From Proteiniphilum sp. UBA5267 (GTDB taxonomy: Bacteria > Bacteroidota > Bacteroidia > Bacteroidales > Dysgonomonadaceae): a stretch of 30,921 nt of DNA. Both the position numbers and the translations under genes were made by a program. Below, piece after piece: positions 16,286 to 24,377 of the stretch (its first letter is position 1; each line of letters begins with the position of its first letter). A model generated the notes under the pieces. The model saw only the letters and a program-made list of their open reading frames with translations. It was not told the DNA's origin and did no database searches. The stretch is taken from contig DHTF01000079.1 of assembly GCA_002411515.1 (NCBI GenBank), forward strand, positions 5,590 to 36,510. The letters are read 5' to 3'.

Positions 16286-16408
16286 TAACGGGCTTCCATA
16301 CAGGTTTTTTTCAGGTGAACAGACTGCATCCTCAGAATGTAAAGAGGGCTGTTGGCCTGCTAAAAAAAATTAAACCATCAATATCTCAATAGAGAGTGAA
16401 TTTTTATT

Positions 16409-16416
16409 TACATTTG
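16409..16416 (+). promoter_or_regulatory. -7 promoter element of the GYF-CD225 gene
   Basis: TACATTTG is an exact TAnnTTTG match 21 bases before the ATG at 16438, the same layout as at dgt. No -33 element is evident. Confidence 0.55.
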
Positions 16417-16437
16417 TGAAACGTCAAATCATACGCT

Positions 16438-16986
16438 ATGAATCGCTATTTTTACATCGACGCGGAAGGGAAGCAGAAGGGAACTTTCTCTCCCCAGGAA
16501 TTACAACAGGAACGCCTGAAAAGGGATACACTTGTGTGGACCCAGGGCATGGAACAGTGGAAACGTGCCGATGAGGTGGAGGAACTGCAGTTCCTTTTTT
16601 CCGTCAGTTCTACTGCCTATCAAACAGCGAGCGAAAATCCGGTTAATCCATATCCGCAGCCTCCTTATGCCGGGGATAATTACCGGCCTATGCCCAGGAC
16701 ATGGCTGGTTGAGTCTATCCTGGTGACCATTCTTCCTTTTTTGCTCTGTGGCAATTTGCTGAGTTTGCTCGGAATTATCGGGATTGTTTATGCTGCACAG
16801 GTTGAATCGTTTTATAACAGAGGAGACTTTGCCGCGTCAGCCGAATCATCCCGTTCCGCAGGAAAGTGGACCAAAATTGCCATGTGGATTGCCATTGGCT
16901 GGTTATTGCTCACTGTGGTTGCTGTCATTTTATTCTTTGTCTTCGTGGGCTCCCTGGCTGGTCTGGAAGAATTAATCACGACATAA
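16438..16986 (+). CDS. GYF_2 (DUF4339) and CD225/dispanin membrane protein
   Basis: The 182-residue protein has an N-terminal GYF_2 domain (about 2-50: YFYIDAEGKQKGTFSPQEL, DTLVWTQGMEQWKRADEV), a Pro/Tyr-rich linker (about 60-82) and a CD225/dispanin domain (about 83-175). The latter has a first membrane helix ending GIIGIVYAAQVESFYNRGDF, the conserved A-x-x-S-S-RSA-x-x-W-x-K loop, and a second helix. CD225 is the domain of animal IFITM proteins; bacterial members have no settled function. GYF_2 domains are thought to bind peptides or proteins, so this may be a membrane adaptor. It heads a three-gene set, 10 bases before a second CD225 gene, with its own promoter. No enzyme motif is present. 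Confidence 0.85.
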   Translation: MNRYFYIDAEGKQKGTFSPQELQQERLKRDTLVWTQGMEQWKRADEVEELQFLFSVSSTAYQTASENPVNPYPQPPYAGDNYRPMPRTWLVESILVTILPFLLCGNLLSLLGIIGIVYAAQVESFYNRGDFAASAESSRSAGKWTKIAMWIAIGWLLLTVVAVILFFVFVGSLAGLEELITT

Positions 16987-16996
16987 TTGTTAAAAC

Positions 16997-17356
16997 ATGG
17001 AAGATCAATATTACACTCCTCCTCCAGTGCCGGAACAAAGAGCTGAACGAATGGAAGAGATTCCACCGTTAAAACCAAATAACTGGTTGTGGCAATCCAT
17101 CATTGTTACGTTATTCTGTTGTGTTCCTTTTGGAATTGTCGGGATTGTGTATGCTGCGAAGGTAGATGTGTTGTATTTCAACGGGAGATACCAGGATGCA
17201 GAAGTTGCATCCCGTTCTGCCAGGACATGGACGCTTGTGGCTTTGCTGATCGGTCTGGTGGCTCTTATTAGTTGGATCAGTATTTTCAGTAGTGGCGACA
17301 TGCCCGGTTATATGGAGAAGATTATCGAAAACTCCGCCAGCGGGTATAATTTCTGA
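16997..17356 (+). CDS. CD225/dispanin family membrane protein
   Basis: This 119-residue protein has a short Pro-rich cytoplasmic N-terminus (YYTPPPVPEQ) and one CD225/dispanin domain. PNNWLWQSIIVTLFCCVPFGIVGIVYAAKVDVLYFNGRY is close to the family consensus, including a Cys-Cys before PFGI, a position that is often acylated in animal members, and is followed by A-x-x-A-SRSARTWTLVALL and a second helix. It resembles the second half of the preceding gene without the GYF domain, which suggests a duplication. It is flanked tightly on both sides (10 and 19 bases), so the three genes are probably one transcript. The function is unknown. Confidence 0.82.
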   Translation: MEDQYYTPPPVPEQRAERMEEIPPLKPNNWLWQSIIVTLFCCVPFGIVGIVYAAKVDVLYFNGRYQDAEVASRSARTWTLVALLIGLVALISWISIFSSGDMPGYMEKIIENSASGYNF

Positions 17357-17375
17357 TATCTTTTCTAGCTCCCCT

Positions 17376-17759
17376 GTGGATAAAAGAACCAAATTTGTAT
17401 TGGGTGTCGCTGTGGGTATCTTGCTTGTGGCGGCACTTTTTCTGTTTTACCGTTTTGATCCGGAGACGCAGCCCCTTTTTCCCCGTTGCCCCTTTTTCCT
17501 GATTACCGGTTACCAGTGCCCCGGATGTGGTTCGCAGCGGGCTCTTCATAGTTTGCTCCACGCCGACATAGGCACTGCATTCAAACAGAATGCCTTTATG
17601 GTACTGGCCATTCCCTATGTCTTTCTGGGAATTTACCTCCAGTATCTGGGTGGCAAACTACGACACCCCCGGCTCGAAAACATCTTTTACGGTAGATGGT
17701 CTGCGATTATTCTGCTGGTCGTTATTTTTGCGTATTGGATTTTGAGAAATCTGCTGTAA
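17376..17759 (+). CDS. DUF2752 family membrane protein
   Basis: The 127-residue product (GTG start at 17376) has a first membrane helix right after the N-terminus, then PLFPRCPFFLITGYQCPGCG followed by SQRALHSLLH, the DUF2752 signature with Cys38, Cys48 and Cys51, and two more hydrophobic helices. The Cys-Pro-Gly-Cys-Gly-x-x-Arg motif may bind metal or take part in redox chemistry, but no activity is established. A longer frame from 17292 exists, but its extra 28 residues overlap the CD225 gene in another frame and look non-conserved; the GTG 19 bases after the CD225 stop fits better. DUF2752 genes are frequently next to CD225 or TM2-type genes in Bacteroidetes, consistent with a functional set. 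It is convergent with uvrA with 10 bases between. Confidence 0.75.
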   Translation: MDKRTKFVLGVAVGILLVAALFLFYRFDPETQPLFPRCPFFLITGYQCPGCGSQRALHSLLHADIGTAFKQNAFMVLAIPYVFLGIYLQYLGGKLRHPRLENIFYGRWSAIILLVVIFAYWILRNLL

Positions 17760-17769
17760 ACGCCAGACT

Positions 17770-20571
17770 TTATTTTCCCTGTAATTTCTCTTTCAGAAAA
17801 CGGCCGGTGTGGGACTGTTCACATTGTGCAACCTGTTCGGGTGTGCCTTCGCATACCACATAACCACCTGCCTTTCCCCCTTCTGGGCCGATATCGATGA
17901 TGTGGTCGGCACACTTGATTACTTCCATGTTGTGTTCGATGATGATCACCGTGTGTCCGCGTTCTATCAGGGCGTTAAATGCTTTGAGTAGGGTTTTGAT
18001 GTCGTGGAAATGTAACCCTGTGGTGGGCTCGTCGAATATGAATAAGGTAGGTTGTGATTTCTCTTCTCCCAGATAGTAAGCCAGCTTCACCCGCTGGTTC
18101 TCACCTCCCGACAGGGTGGAGGAGGCCTGCCCCAGCCTAATGTAACCCAACCCTACATCCTGCAGGGGTTGGATGCGCTTCACAATCTTCTTCTCTGTAG
18201 TTCCTTTCTGTGTGGAAAAGAACTCGATTGCCTCATTCACCGTCATCTCGAGAATATCGAAAATGGTATGTTCCCTGTAGGTAATTTCCAGCACTTCGGG
18301 GGAGAACCTTTTGCCATGACACGATTCACATTCCAGCTGGATATCAGCCATGAACTGCATCTCCACCGTGATGATCCCTTCCCCTTTGCACTCTTCACAG
18401 CGTCCCCCTTCTACATTGAAGGAGAAATAGGCTGGAGAAAAATCCATCTGCTTTGCCAGTGGTTGCGCAGCATACAGCTTCCTGATCTCGTCAAATGCTT
18501 TTAGATAGGTTACAGGGTTGGAACGGGATGACTTACCTATGGGGTTCTGGTCCACATATTCAACCCCCTTCATCAGTTTGATGTCGCCCGTAATGCTGTT
18601 GAATTCTGCACGCTCCAGAGCTGTTCCTTTGTAATGATGTTGCAGTGCGTTATACAATACATCGTTCACGAGCGACGATTTTCCCGAACCACTGACACCG
18701 GTGACCACAGTCATTGCGTGCAGGGGAAACTTTACATCGATGTTCTTGAGGTTGTTCTGACGGGCACCTTTCACTTCGATGTAGTTGTTCCATTTTCGAC
18801 GATTGACGGGGACTTCTATCTGCTCCTCACCGGTCAGGTATTTGACGGTGTAGCTCTGGCTGTTCATCTCCAGCTCTGCTACTTTTCCCTGATACATCAA
18901 CTCCCCGCCCAGACGTCCTGCCCGGGGACCAATATCGATGATGTAGTCGGCTGCGCGGATGATTTCTTCGTCATGTTCTACGACCACCACTGTATTTCCA
19001 AGGTTTTGTAATTCCCGCAGGACGTGTATTAACAGGTCGGTATCCCGTGAATGGAGCCCGATACTGGGTTCGTCGAGGATATAAAGCGACCCCACGAGGC
19101 TGCTACCGAGTGAGGAGACCAGATTGATGCGCTGACTCTCACCGCCGGAGAGGGTATTCGAAAGACGGTTGAGGGTAAGATAGCCGAGTCCCACGTCGGT
19201 GAGAAACTGCAGTCGGTTATTGATCTCTGTGAGCAATCGTTCCGCCACCAGGGCATCGTTCTCGTCGAGCCGGAGGCCGGCGAAAAACTGTTTCAACTCC
19301 GTCACCGGCATCAACACGAGTTCGGATACGGCTTTACCGTCAACCTTCACGTAGCTTGCTTCGGGCTTGAGCCGTGAACCCCGGCATACGGTACACTCGG
19401 TTTTACCGCGATAACGTGCCAGCATTACCCGATATTGTATCTTATAGAGATTTTTTTCGAGCATATCGAAGAAATCATGAATGCCGTAAATCCCTAAATC
19501 GTGACGTCCGTTCCAGAGAATATCTTTTTCATGATCGGTCAGGTCATAATAGGCACGGTGTATCGGGAAGTCTGCTTTGTAGGCATTTTGCACAAATTCC
19601 CGTCTCCATTCGCTCATCTTTTCTCCTTTCCAGCATTGGATACATTCTTCCTGCACAGAGAGGCTCTTGTCGGGAATCACCAGGTTCTCGTCGATGCCGA
19701 CGATCTTTCCGAATCCTTCGCACTTGGGGCAGGCACCCGCGGGACTATTGAAGTTGAACATCATCTCAGAAGGTTCTTCAAAGGTGATACCATCAGCCTC
19801 AAAGCGGTTGGAAAAGAAAAATGTTTCCATGCCCCCCTCACTCCAGAAACGAATCAGACATTCACCATTCCCTTCCATAAATGCAGTCTCTACCGAATCT
19901 GACAGCCTGTTGATCGTGGCCTTATCGGAAGAGCAGGAGAGGCGGTCAATCACCAAATACACCTCTTCCGCAGCGGGTAGGTTTTTTTGTTCCAGCAATT
20001 CATCGATCCGGTAAAACTGTTCCCCCACATCCACGCGTGTAAAACCTTCCTTCAATAGGATCTCGAGCTGCTCACGCAATGTGCGGTTGTTCCTCAACTG
20101 TATGGAAGAAAGGACGGCCAGACGCGTACCTTCGCGATATTCCTTCATTTTTTCCACGACGTCGTGCACGTAATGTCTTTTAACCTCCTTGCCGGAAACG
20201 GGGGAGAGGGTCTTTCCGATGCGTGCATAGAGGAGCCGCAGGTACTCATATACCTCGGTGGAGGTACCTACCGTGGAGCGTGGATTGCGCGACGTGGTCT
20301 TTTGTTCGATGGCAATGGCCGGCGGAATGCCCCGGATTGAGTCGCATTCGGGCTTGTGCATTCTACCCAGAAACTGCCGTGCATAGGCCGAAAGGCTTTC
20401 AACATAACGGCGCTGACCTTCTGCATAGAGCGTGTCGAAGGCCAGAGAGGATTTTCCCGATCCGGAAAGACCGGTGATAACTGTAAAACTATTTCGGGGG
20501 ATGTCTACGTCGATATTTTTAAGATTGTTGACGCGTGCACCTTTTATTTCGATCTTCTTTTGATTGCTCAT
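17770..20571 (-). CDS. uvrA: UvrA-type excinuclease ATPase, variant lacking part of the first zinc finger
   Basis: The 933-residue protein has the UvrA layout: two ABC ATPase halves with Walker A GLSGSGKS (34-41) and GVSGSGKSS, and signatures LSGGESQRI and LSGGENQRV. The C-terminal zinc module is intact ([24 protein letters not shown]). UvrA dimers find bulky DNA lesions and load UvrB for nucleotide excision repair. In the first half, only CPKC (281-284) remains; the usual upstream pair (CPxCG) is replaced by RFEADGITF (256-264), and the region often holding another CPxCG reads [10 protein letters not shown] (121-130). I recall this as a feature of a Bacteroidetes UvrA lineage, so it may be a paralogue rather than decay. 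The frame is full length and a TATCTTTG element lies 20 bases upstream. Confidence 0.92.
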   Translation of the reverse strand: MSNQKKIEIKGARVNNLKNIDVDIPRNSFTVITGLSGSGKSSLAFDTLYAEGQRRYVESLSAYARQFLGRMHKPECDSIRGIPPAIAIEQKTTSRNPRSTVGTSTEVYEYLRLLYARIGKTLSPVSGKEVKRHYVHDVVEKMKEYREGTRLAVLSSIQLRNNRTLREQLEILLKEGFTRVDVGEQFYRIDELLEQKNLPAAEEVYLVIDRLSCSSDKATINRLSDSVETAFMEGNGECLIRFWSEGGMETFFFSNRFEADGITFEEPSEMMFNFNSPAGACPKCEGFGKIVGIDENLVIPDKSLSVQEECIQCWKGEKMSEWRREFVQNAYKADFPIHRAYYDLTDHEKDILWNGRHDLGIYGIHDFFDMLEKNLYKIQYRVMLARYRGKTECTVCRGSRLKPEASYVKVDGKAVSELVLMPVTELKQFFAGLRLDENDALVAERLLTEINNRLQFLTDVGLGYLTLNRLSNTLSGGESQRINLVSSLGSSLVGSLYILDEPSIGLHSRDTDLLIHVLRELQNLGNTVVVVEHDEEIIRAADYIIDIGPRAGRLGGELMYQGKVAELEMNSQSYTVKYLTGEEQIEVPVNRRKWNNYIEVKGARQNNLKNIDVKFPLHAMTVVTGVSGSGKSSLVNDVLYNALQHHYKGTALERAEFNSITGDIKLMKGVEYVDQNPIGKSSRSNPVTYLKAFDEIRKLYAAQPLAKQMDFSPAYFSFNVEGGRCEECKGEGIITVEMQFMADIQLECESCHGKRFSPEVLEITYREHTIFDILEMTVNEAIEFFSTQKGTTEKKIVKRIQPLQDVGLGYIRLGQASSTLSGGENQRVKLAYYLGEEKSQPTLFIFDEPTTGLHFHDIKTLLKAFNALIERGHTVIIIEHNMEVIKCADHIIDIGPEGGKAGGYVVCEGTPEQVAQCEQSHTGRFLKEKLQGK

Positions 20572-20590
20572 ATCAGGAATATATAACCCA

Positions 20591-20598
20591 CAAAGATA
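20591..20598 (-). promoter_or_regulatory. -7 promoter element of uvrA
   Basis: TATCTTTG on the minus strand is an exact TAnnTTTG match 20 bases before the ATG. A TTTG lies 16 bases further upstream, shorter than the usual 19-20. No LexA-like box was recognised. Confidence 0.6.
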
Positions 20599-20654
20599 AT
20601 TACTTTAGCGGCCCCAAAAAAGAAGCCGATGCCAAATAAGTCAAATTATTTGTT

Positions 20655-20662
20655 TAATTTTG
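20655..20662 (+). promoter_or_regulatory. Probable -7 promoter element of the antiporter gene
   Basis: TAATTTTG matches TAnnTTTG exactly and would start a transcript near 20669, 53 bases before the ATG at 20722. It falls inside the longer reading frame from 20629, which argues for the downstream start. Confidence 0.45.
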
Positions 20663-20721
20663 TCGATGAGAGCAGCAACGACACTGCAGAAGTGGTCATA
20701 ACAGAATCAATAAAGTTACCC

Positions 20722-22791
20722 ATGGCAGATATTATCACAGAATTACAGCATGAATTTGCATTGCCGTTTACGAATCCGGTATTGATATTCACCGTCCTCT
20801 TGCTGATTGTACTTTTGGCCCCGATACTTTTGAAGCGCTTTAATGTGCCCAGTATCATTGGATTGATAGTGGCAGGAGTGATCGTTGGACCCTATGGATT
20901 GAACTGGATTGATAATACACACGGTGGTGTGGAAATGTTTTCAACCATTGGGTTGCTCTATATCATGTTTATAGTCGGATTAGAACTCGATTTGGGCGAA
21001 TTTGTGCAGCACAAAAACAAAAGCCTCATCTTTGGATTTTACACTTTTATTATTCCGATGCTGATTGGCTATCCGGTATGTTATTACCTGTTGGGTTACG
21101 ATGTAAGTGCGAGTTTTCTAACGGCTAGCATGTTCTCGACCCATACCTTGGTCGCTTATCCCATTGTCAGCCGTCTGGGTATCGCCCGGAATCAGGCAGT
21201 AGCTGTCACGGTAGGGGGGACCATCCTCACCGATACGGCGGTGCTGATCATTCTGGCGGCAGTGCTTTCAAACAGTGATGGCGGACTAGATCTGGGCTTT
21301 TTACTGAGGCTGGTGACATCGCTCATCATATTTTCTGTGATTATATTTCTGATTACACCCCGTATAGCCAGGTGGTTTTTTCAAAAAGCAGATTCTGAAA
21401 AATATACCAATTTCATCTTCGTCTTATTTGTCGTTTTCTCAGCCGGATTTTTGGTCGAGCTGGGTGGTATAGAGCCGATAATAGGTGCATTCGCAGCGGG
21501 ACTGGCTTTAAACAAGCTTATTCCCCATTCCTCGGCACTGATGAACCGCATTGAGTTTTTTGGAAACGCGCTGTTCATTCCTATCTTCCTCATATCTGTT
21601 GGTTTGCTTGTAGACATATCGGTCGTCCTCGACGGGCCACGCACCCTCATTGTGGCATTGACGCTCACCATTGTGGCAATAGCAGGGAAGTGGTTGGCGG
21701 CACTGGTATCACAAAAGACATTCCACTATTCGGCTACCCAGAGAATGCTTATCTTCGGGTTGAGTAGTTCACACGCAGCCGCCACACTGGCCATTATTCT
21801 TGTGGGATACAGAGCCGGTATTCTGGATGAATATATCCTCAACGGGACCATCATCCTGATTCTGCTTACCTGCATTGTGGCATCTGTTTTCACGCAGCGA
21901 GCTGGACGGAAGATTGCCATCAGTGAAGAAAATGCACCTTTGTCGCCCTCCTCCATGGGGCATTTTGCAGAAGAAAAAATTTTAGTGCCCATCGCCAATC
22001 CCACCAACATCGGCTATCATGTGCAGCTTGCCCTGTTACTGAAGGACAAGAAGTCGGTAAATCCCATTTCGTTGCTGGGAGTTGTACCCAACAACAAAGA
22101 GGCTGAAAAGAATATTGTCAACTTCAGAAAGAAACTTCAGGAGTTTGTTTCAACCGCCAAAGCCGCAGAAGTGAATGTGGATATTATCACAACCATCGAT
22201 CATAATCCGGCCGACGGCATCACAAGAATAGCCCGTGAGACCATGACCGATTTGGTTATTCTGGGCTGGCCCGGAAAAGCCGGATTATTGGATAAGCTGC
22301 TGGGAGAGAAAATTGAACAGATCATCCGTTATGTGGATAAAAACTTGTGGGTTTGTCACGTAGAGCAACGACTGATTAGCCATAAGCGAATTGTGGTTAT
22401 CTCTCCTCCCCAGGCCGAGAAGGAAGAAGGTTTTGCCATGTGGGTCAATAAAGTTTCCAAACTATCCACGGAACTATCAATCCCTGTGTTGCATCTGGGA
22501 CATCCGGAGACACAGCAGATTATCGCTAATCAGAAAAAAGCAGGGAATTTCATGTCACAACCTTTTCAGGATTGGGACAACCCGCTCTCTTGTGGTGATC
22601 AGATCAGGAAAGATGATTTGATCATACTGATCTCAGCCCATAGTGGTTATATTTCTCATATTCCTGTTTTGGACAGCCTTCCCGGTCGATTAGAAAATAG
22701 ATTTCCTCATTTCAGCCGCATCGTGGTCTATCCTAAACAACCGCCTGCTGAGCAGTTGCTCGAATCTGATGATTATATATTTATTCCCTGA
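20722..22791 (+). CDS. Cation/proton antiporter (CPA2/Kef type) with C-terminal USP-like region
   Basis: The 689-residue protein has about 12 membrane helices in its first 400 residues, with family blocks VPSIIGLIVAGVIVGPYGLN, TIGLLYIMFIVGLELDL, GGTILTDTAVLIIL and ELGGIEPIIGAFAAGLALN. CPA2 proteins exchange Na+ or K+ for H+ across the inner membrane. The cytoplasmic C-terminal part (about 420-689) begins HFAEEKILVPIANPTNIGYH and resembles tandem universal-stress-protein domains, which may bind a nucleotide and gate the transporter. MADIITELQHEF at 20722 is preferred over the ATG at 20629: the 31 extra residues are hydrophilic and contain the probable promoter. It is followed 21 bases later by the GHL10-type gene, likely co-transcribed. 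The ion specificity is not visible. Confidence 0.85.
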   Translation: MADIITELQHEFALPFTNPVLIFTVLLLIVLLAPILLKRFNVPSIIGLIVAGVIVGPYGLNWIDNTHGGVEMFSTIGLLYIMFIVGLELDLGEFVQHKNKSLIFGFYTFIIPMLIGYPVCYYLLGYDVSASFLTASMFSTHTLVAYPIVSRLGIARNQAVAVTVGGTILTDTAVLIILAAVLSNSDGGLDLGFLLRLVTSLIIFSVIIFLITPRIARWFFQKADSEKYTNFIFVLFVVFSAGFLVELGGIEPIIGAFAAGLALNKLIPHSSALMNRIEFFGNALFIPIFLISVGLLVDISVVLDGPRTLIVALTLTIVAIAGKWLAALVSQKTFHYSATQRMLIFGLSSSHAAATLAIILVGYRAGILDEYILNGTIILILLTCIVASVFTQRAGRKIAISEENAPLSPSSMGHFAEEKILVPIANPTNIGYHVQLALLLKDKKSVNPISLLGVVPNNKEAEKNIVNFRKKLQEFVSTAKAAEVNVDIITTIDHNPADGITRIARETMTDLVILGWPGKAGLLDKLLGEKIEQIIRYVDKNLWVCHVEQRLISHKRIVVISPPQAEKEEGFAMWVNKVSKLSTELSIPVLHLGHPETQQIIANQKKAGNFMSQPFQDWDNPLSCGDQIRKDDLIILISAHSGYISHIPVLDSLPGRLENRFPHFSRIVVYPKQPPAEQLLESDDYIFIP

Positions 22792-22812
22792 AAAAATCAT
22801 TTCCCATACCAT

Positions 22813-24333
22813 ATGATCAAAGGTATCCAATCCATTATTGCTGTTTTACTAATTCTTTTCTTTTCTGCCTGCGGCACCCCCAAAAAGGCGCTGACAAGAC
22901 AGGCCGATTTCATGCCCAAGCGGGAGTTCCGGGGTGCCTGGATACAGACTGTGGGGCAATCACGTTACCAGCAGATGAACAGTGCTGCCATGAAGCATTA
23001 TCTTTCTGAGATGGTAAGGAAGCTGGATGAGGCCGGTGTCAATACGGTCATTTTTCAGATACGTCCCGAAGCGGATGCTTTCTATAAATCGGAACTGGAA
23101 CCCTGGAGCCGTTTCCTTACAGGGGTACAGGGTAAGGCTCCCGACGACCCCTCTTTCGACCCGCTCGCTTTCCTGATTGAAGCGTGCCATCGACGTGGAA
23201 TGGAACTGCATGCCTGGATGAATCCCTACCGTGTGAAAACAAATATCAGTAACAAGCTGGCCGAGGGGCATATCTATGAACGCTATCCTGAACGATTCGT
23301 GCAGTATGGGAACCAGCTTTTCTTCGATCCGGGGCTACCAGAAAACCGAAGTTTTATTTGTGAGGTAGTGCACGATATTGTTTCCCGGTACGATGTGGAT
23401 GCCATTCATATGGATGATTATTTCTACCCTTACCCAATTGCCGGCACTCCCTTCCCCGATGACAAAAGTTTTAGCATGTATGCTGCTTCACAGGGATTTT
23501 CTCCATCACAGCGGGGCGACTGGCGCCGCAACAACGTGAATCTGCTGATACAGCAGATAAAATATACCATTGCAGGAACCAAGCCTTGGGTACGCTTCGG
23601 TATCAGTCCTTTCGGAATTTATAGAAACAAACGGAATGATCCCAATGGAAGTGATACCAACGGGCTGCAGAATTACGACGACCTCTATGCCGATATCAAA
23701 CTATGGGTGGAAAAAGGGTGGATTGATTACAATCTGCCACAGCTTTACTGGGAAATAGGGCACGCTGCTGCAGATTATACCACGTTGTTACACTGGTGGA
23801 ACGACAATAATTTTGGGCAACATCTCTATATTGGTCAGGATTTGAAGCGGAGTATCGACAAAAACGAACTCCAGACCAAAATTCGTCAAACACGTGAAAT
23901 GCCATTTGTACATGGCAATTGCTACTGGTACGGCTATCAAGTTCTGGATGATTTTAAGGGTGTGACCGGCATACTGCAAAAAGATATTCACCGTGCCAAA
24001 GCTTTGGTCCCGGCTTATACGCATATGCACGACGGTCGGCCCAGCACTGTAAAAAAACTCGCCGAGGTTTTTACCGAAGACATGCATTTCCTTACATGGG
24101 AGCATAAAAAAATAGCTTCCCGCCCTGAAATGGCGCAGAAGTTTGTGGTTTATCGATTTGCTCACAACGAAAAAGTAGATATCAATCGGGCAGAAAATAT
24201 TCTGCAGGTAACACCTGATAATTTCTTCGTACTGCCTTACGAGGGAGGCGATCAGAAATATACCTATGTGGTTACTTCACTCGATGCATTTGGCAATGAA
24301 TCGAAGCAGAAGAAGATAAAGGTGAAATTGTGA
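22813..24333 (+). CDS. GHL10 (DUF187) family glycoside-hydrolase-like lipoprotein
   Basis: The 506-residue protein carries a lipoprotein signal (MIKGIQSIIAVLLILFFSAC, Cys20), so it should be anchored in an outer or inner membrane facing out of the cytoplasm. The main domain (about 36-390) is a GHL10-type TIM barrel: EFRGAWIQTVGQSRYQ, GVNTVIFQIRPEADAFYKSE, ELHAWMNPYRVKTN, DVDAIHMDDYFYPYP and INYNLPQLYWEIGH-like blocks are in the expected order (here IDYNLPQLYWEIGH). Acidic residues in HMDDYF are candidate catalytic groups. A small fibronectin III-like domain forms the C-terminus (about 420-506). Family members are suspected to act on envelope or bacterial glycans; the substrate is not known. 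It is probably expressed with the antiporter gene just upstream. Confidence 0.86.
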   Translation: MIKGIQSIIAVLLILFFSACGTPKKALTRQADFMPKREFRGAWIQTVGQSRYQQMNSAAMKHYLSEMVRKLDEAGVNTVIFQIRPEADAFYKSELEPWSRFLTGVQGKAPDDPSFDPLAFLIEACHRRGMELHAWMNPYRVKTNISNKLAEGHIYERYPERFVQYGNQLFFDPGLPENRSFICEVVHDIVSRYDVDAIHMDDYFYPYPIAGTPFPDDKSFSMYAASQGFSPSQRGDWRRNNVNLLIQQIKYTIAGTKPWVRFGISPFGIYRNKRNDPNGSDTNGLQNYDDLYADIKLWVEKGWIDYNLPQLYWEIGHAAADYTTLLHWWNDNNFGQHLYIGQDLKRSIDKNELQTKIRQTREMPFVHGNCYWYGYQVLDDFKGVTGILQKDIHRAKALVPAYTHMHDGRPSTVKKLAEVFTEDMHFLTWEHKKIASRPEMAQKFVVYRFAHNEKVDINRAENILQVTPDNFFVLPYEGGDQKYTYVVTSLDAFGNESKQKKIKVKL

Positions 24334-24346
24334 CGTGTAAAAACAC

Positions 24347-24354
24347 TATCTTTG
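24347..24354 (+). promoter_or_regulatory. -7 promoter element of the RNA methyltransferase gene
   Basis: TATCTTTG is an exact TAnnTTTG match just after the stop codon of the GHL10-type gene and 24 bases before the ATG at 24378. A TTG lies 16 bases upstream, overlapping the preceding stop codon. It supports separate transcription and the downstream start. Confidence 0.6.
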
Positions 24355-24377
24355 TACCCTTATTTAAGTTGAAAAGG

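Larger units (their letters stand above)
16118..16437. other. Non-coding region between dgt and the GYF-CD225 gene
   Basis: No gene is supported in these 320 bases. An AT-rich first part leads into a complete promoter (16171-16202), then a strong hairpin terminator (16250-16285), then about 120 bases without recognised structure, and finally the promoter of the next gene (16409-16416). The promoter-terminator pair could delimit a short non-coding RNA. Confidence 0.6.

Noticed and set aside
16286..16408. Possible further hairpin around GGGCTGTTGGCCTGC before an A-rich run
   Set aside because: The possible stem is only 3-4 bp and is followed by A residues rather than T residues, so no terminator or RNA structure is supported.
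17292..17375. Upstream extension of the DUF2752 frame
   Set aside because: It overlaps the CD225 gene in another frame and lacks membrane or family features; the GTG at 17376 gives a normal protein.
20629..20721. N-terminal extension of the antiporter (31 residues)
   Set aside because: It is hydrophilic, contains a TAATTTTG promoter element, and the transporter fold starts properly from the ATG at 20722.
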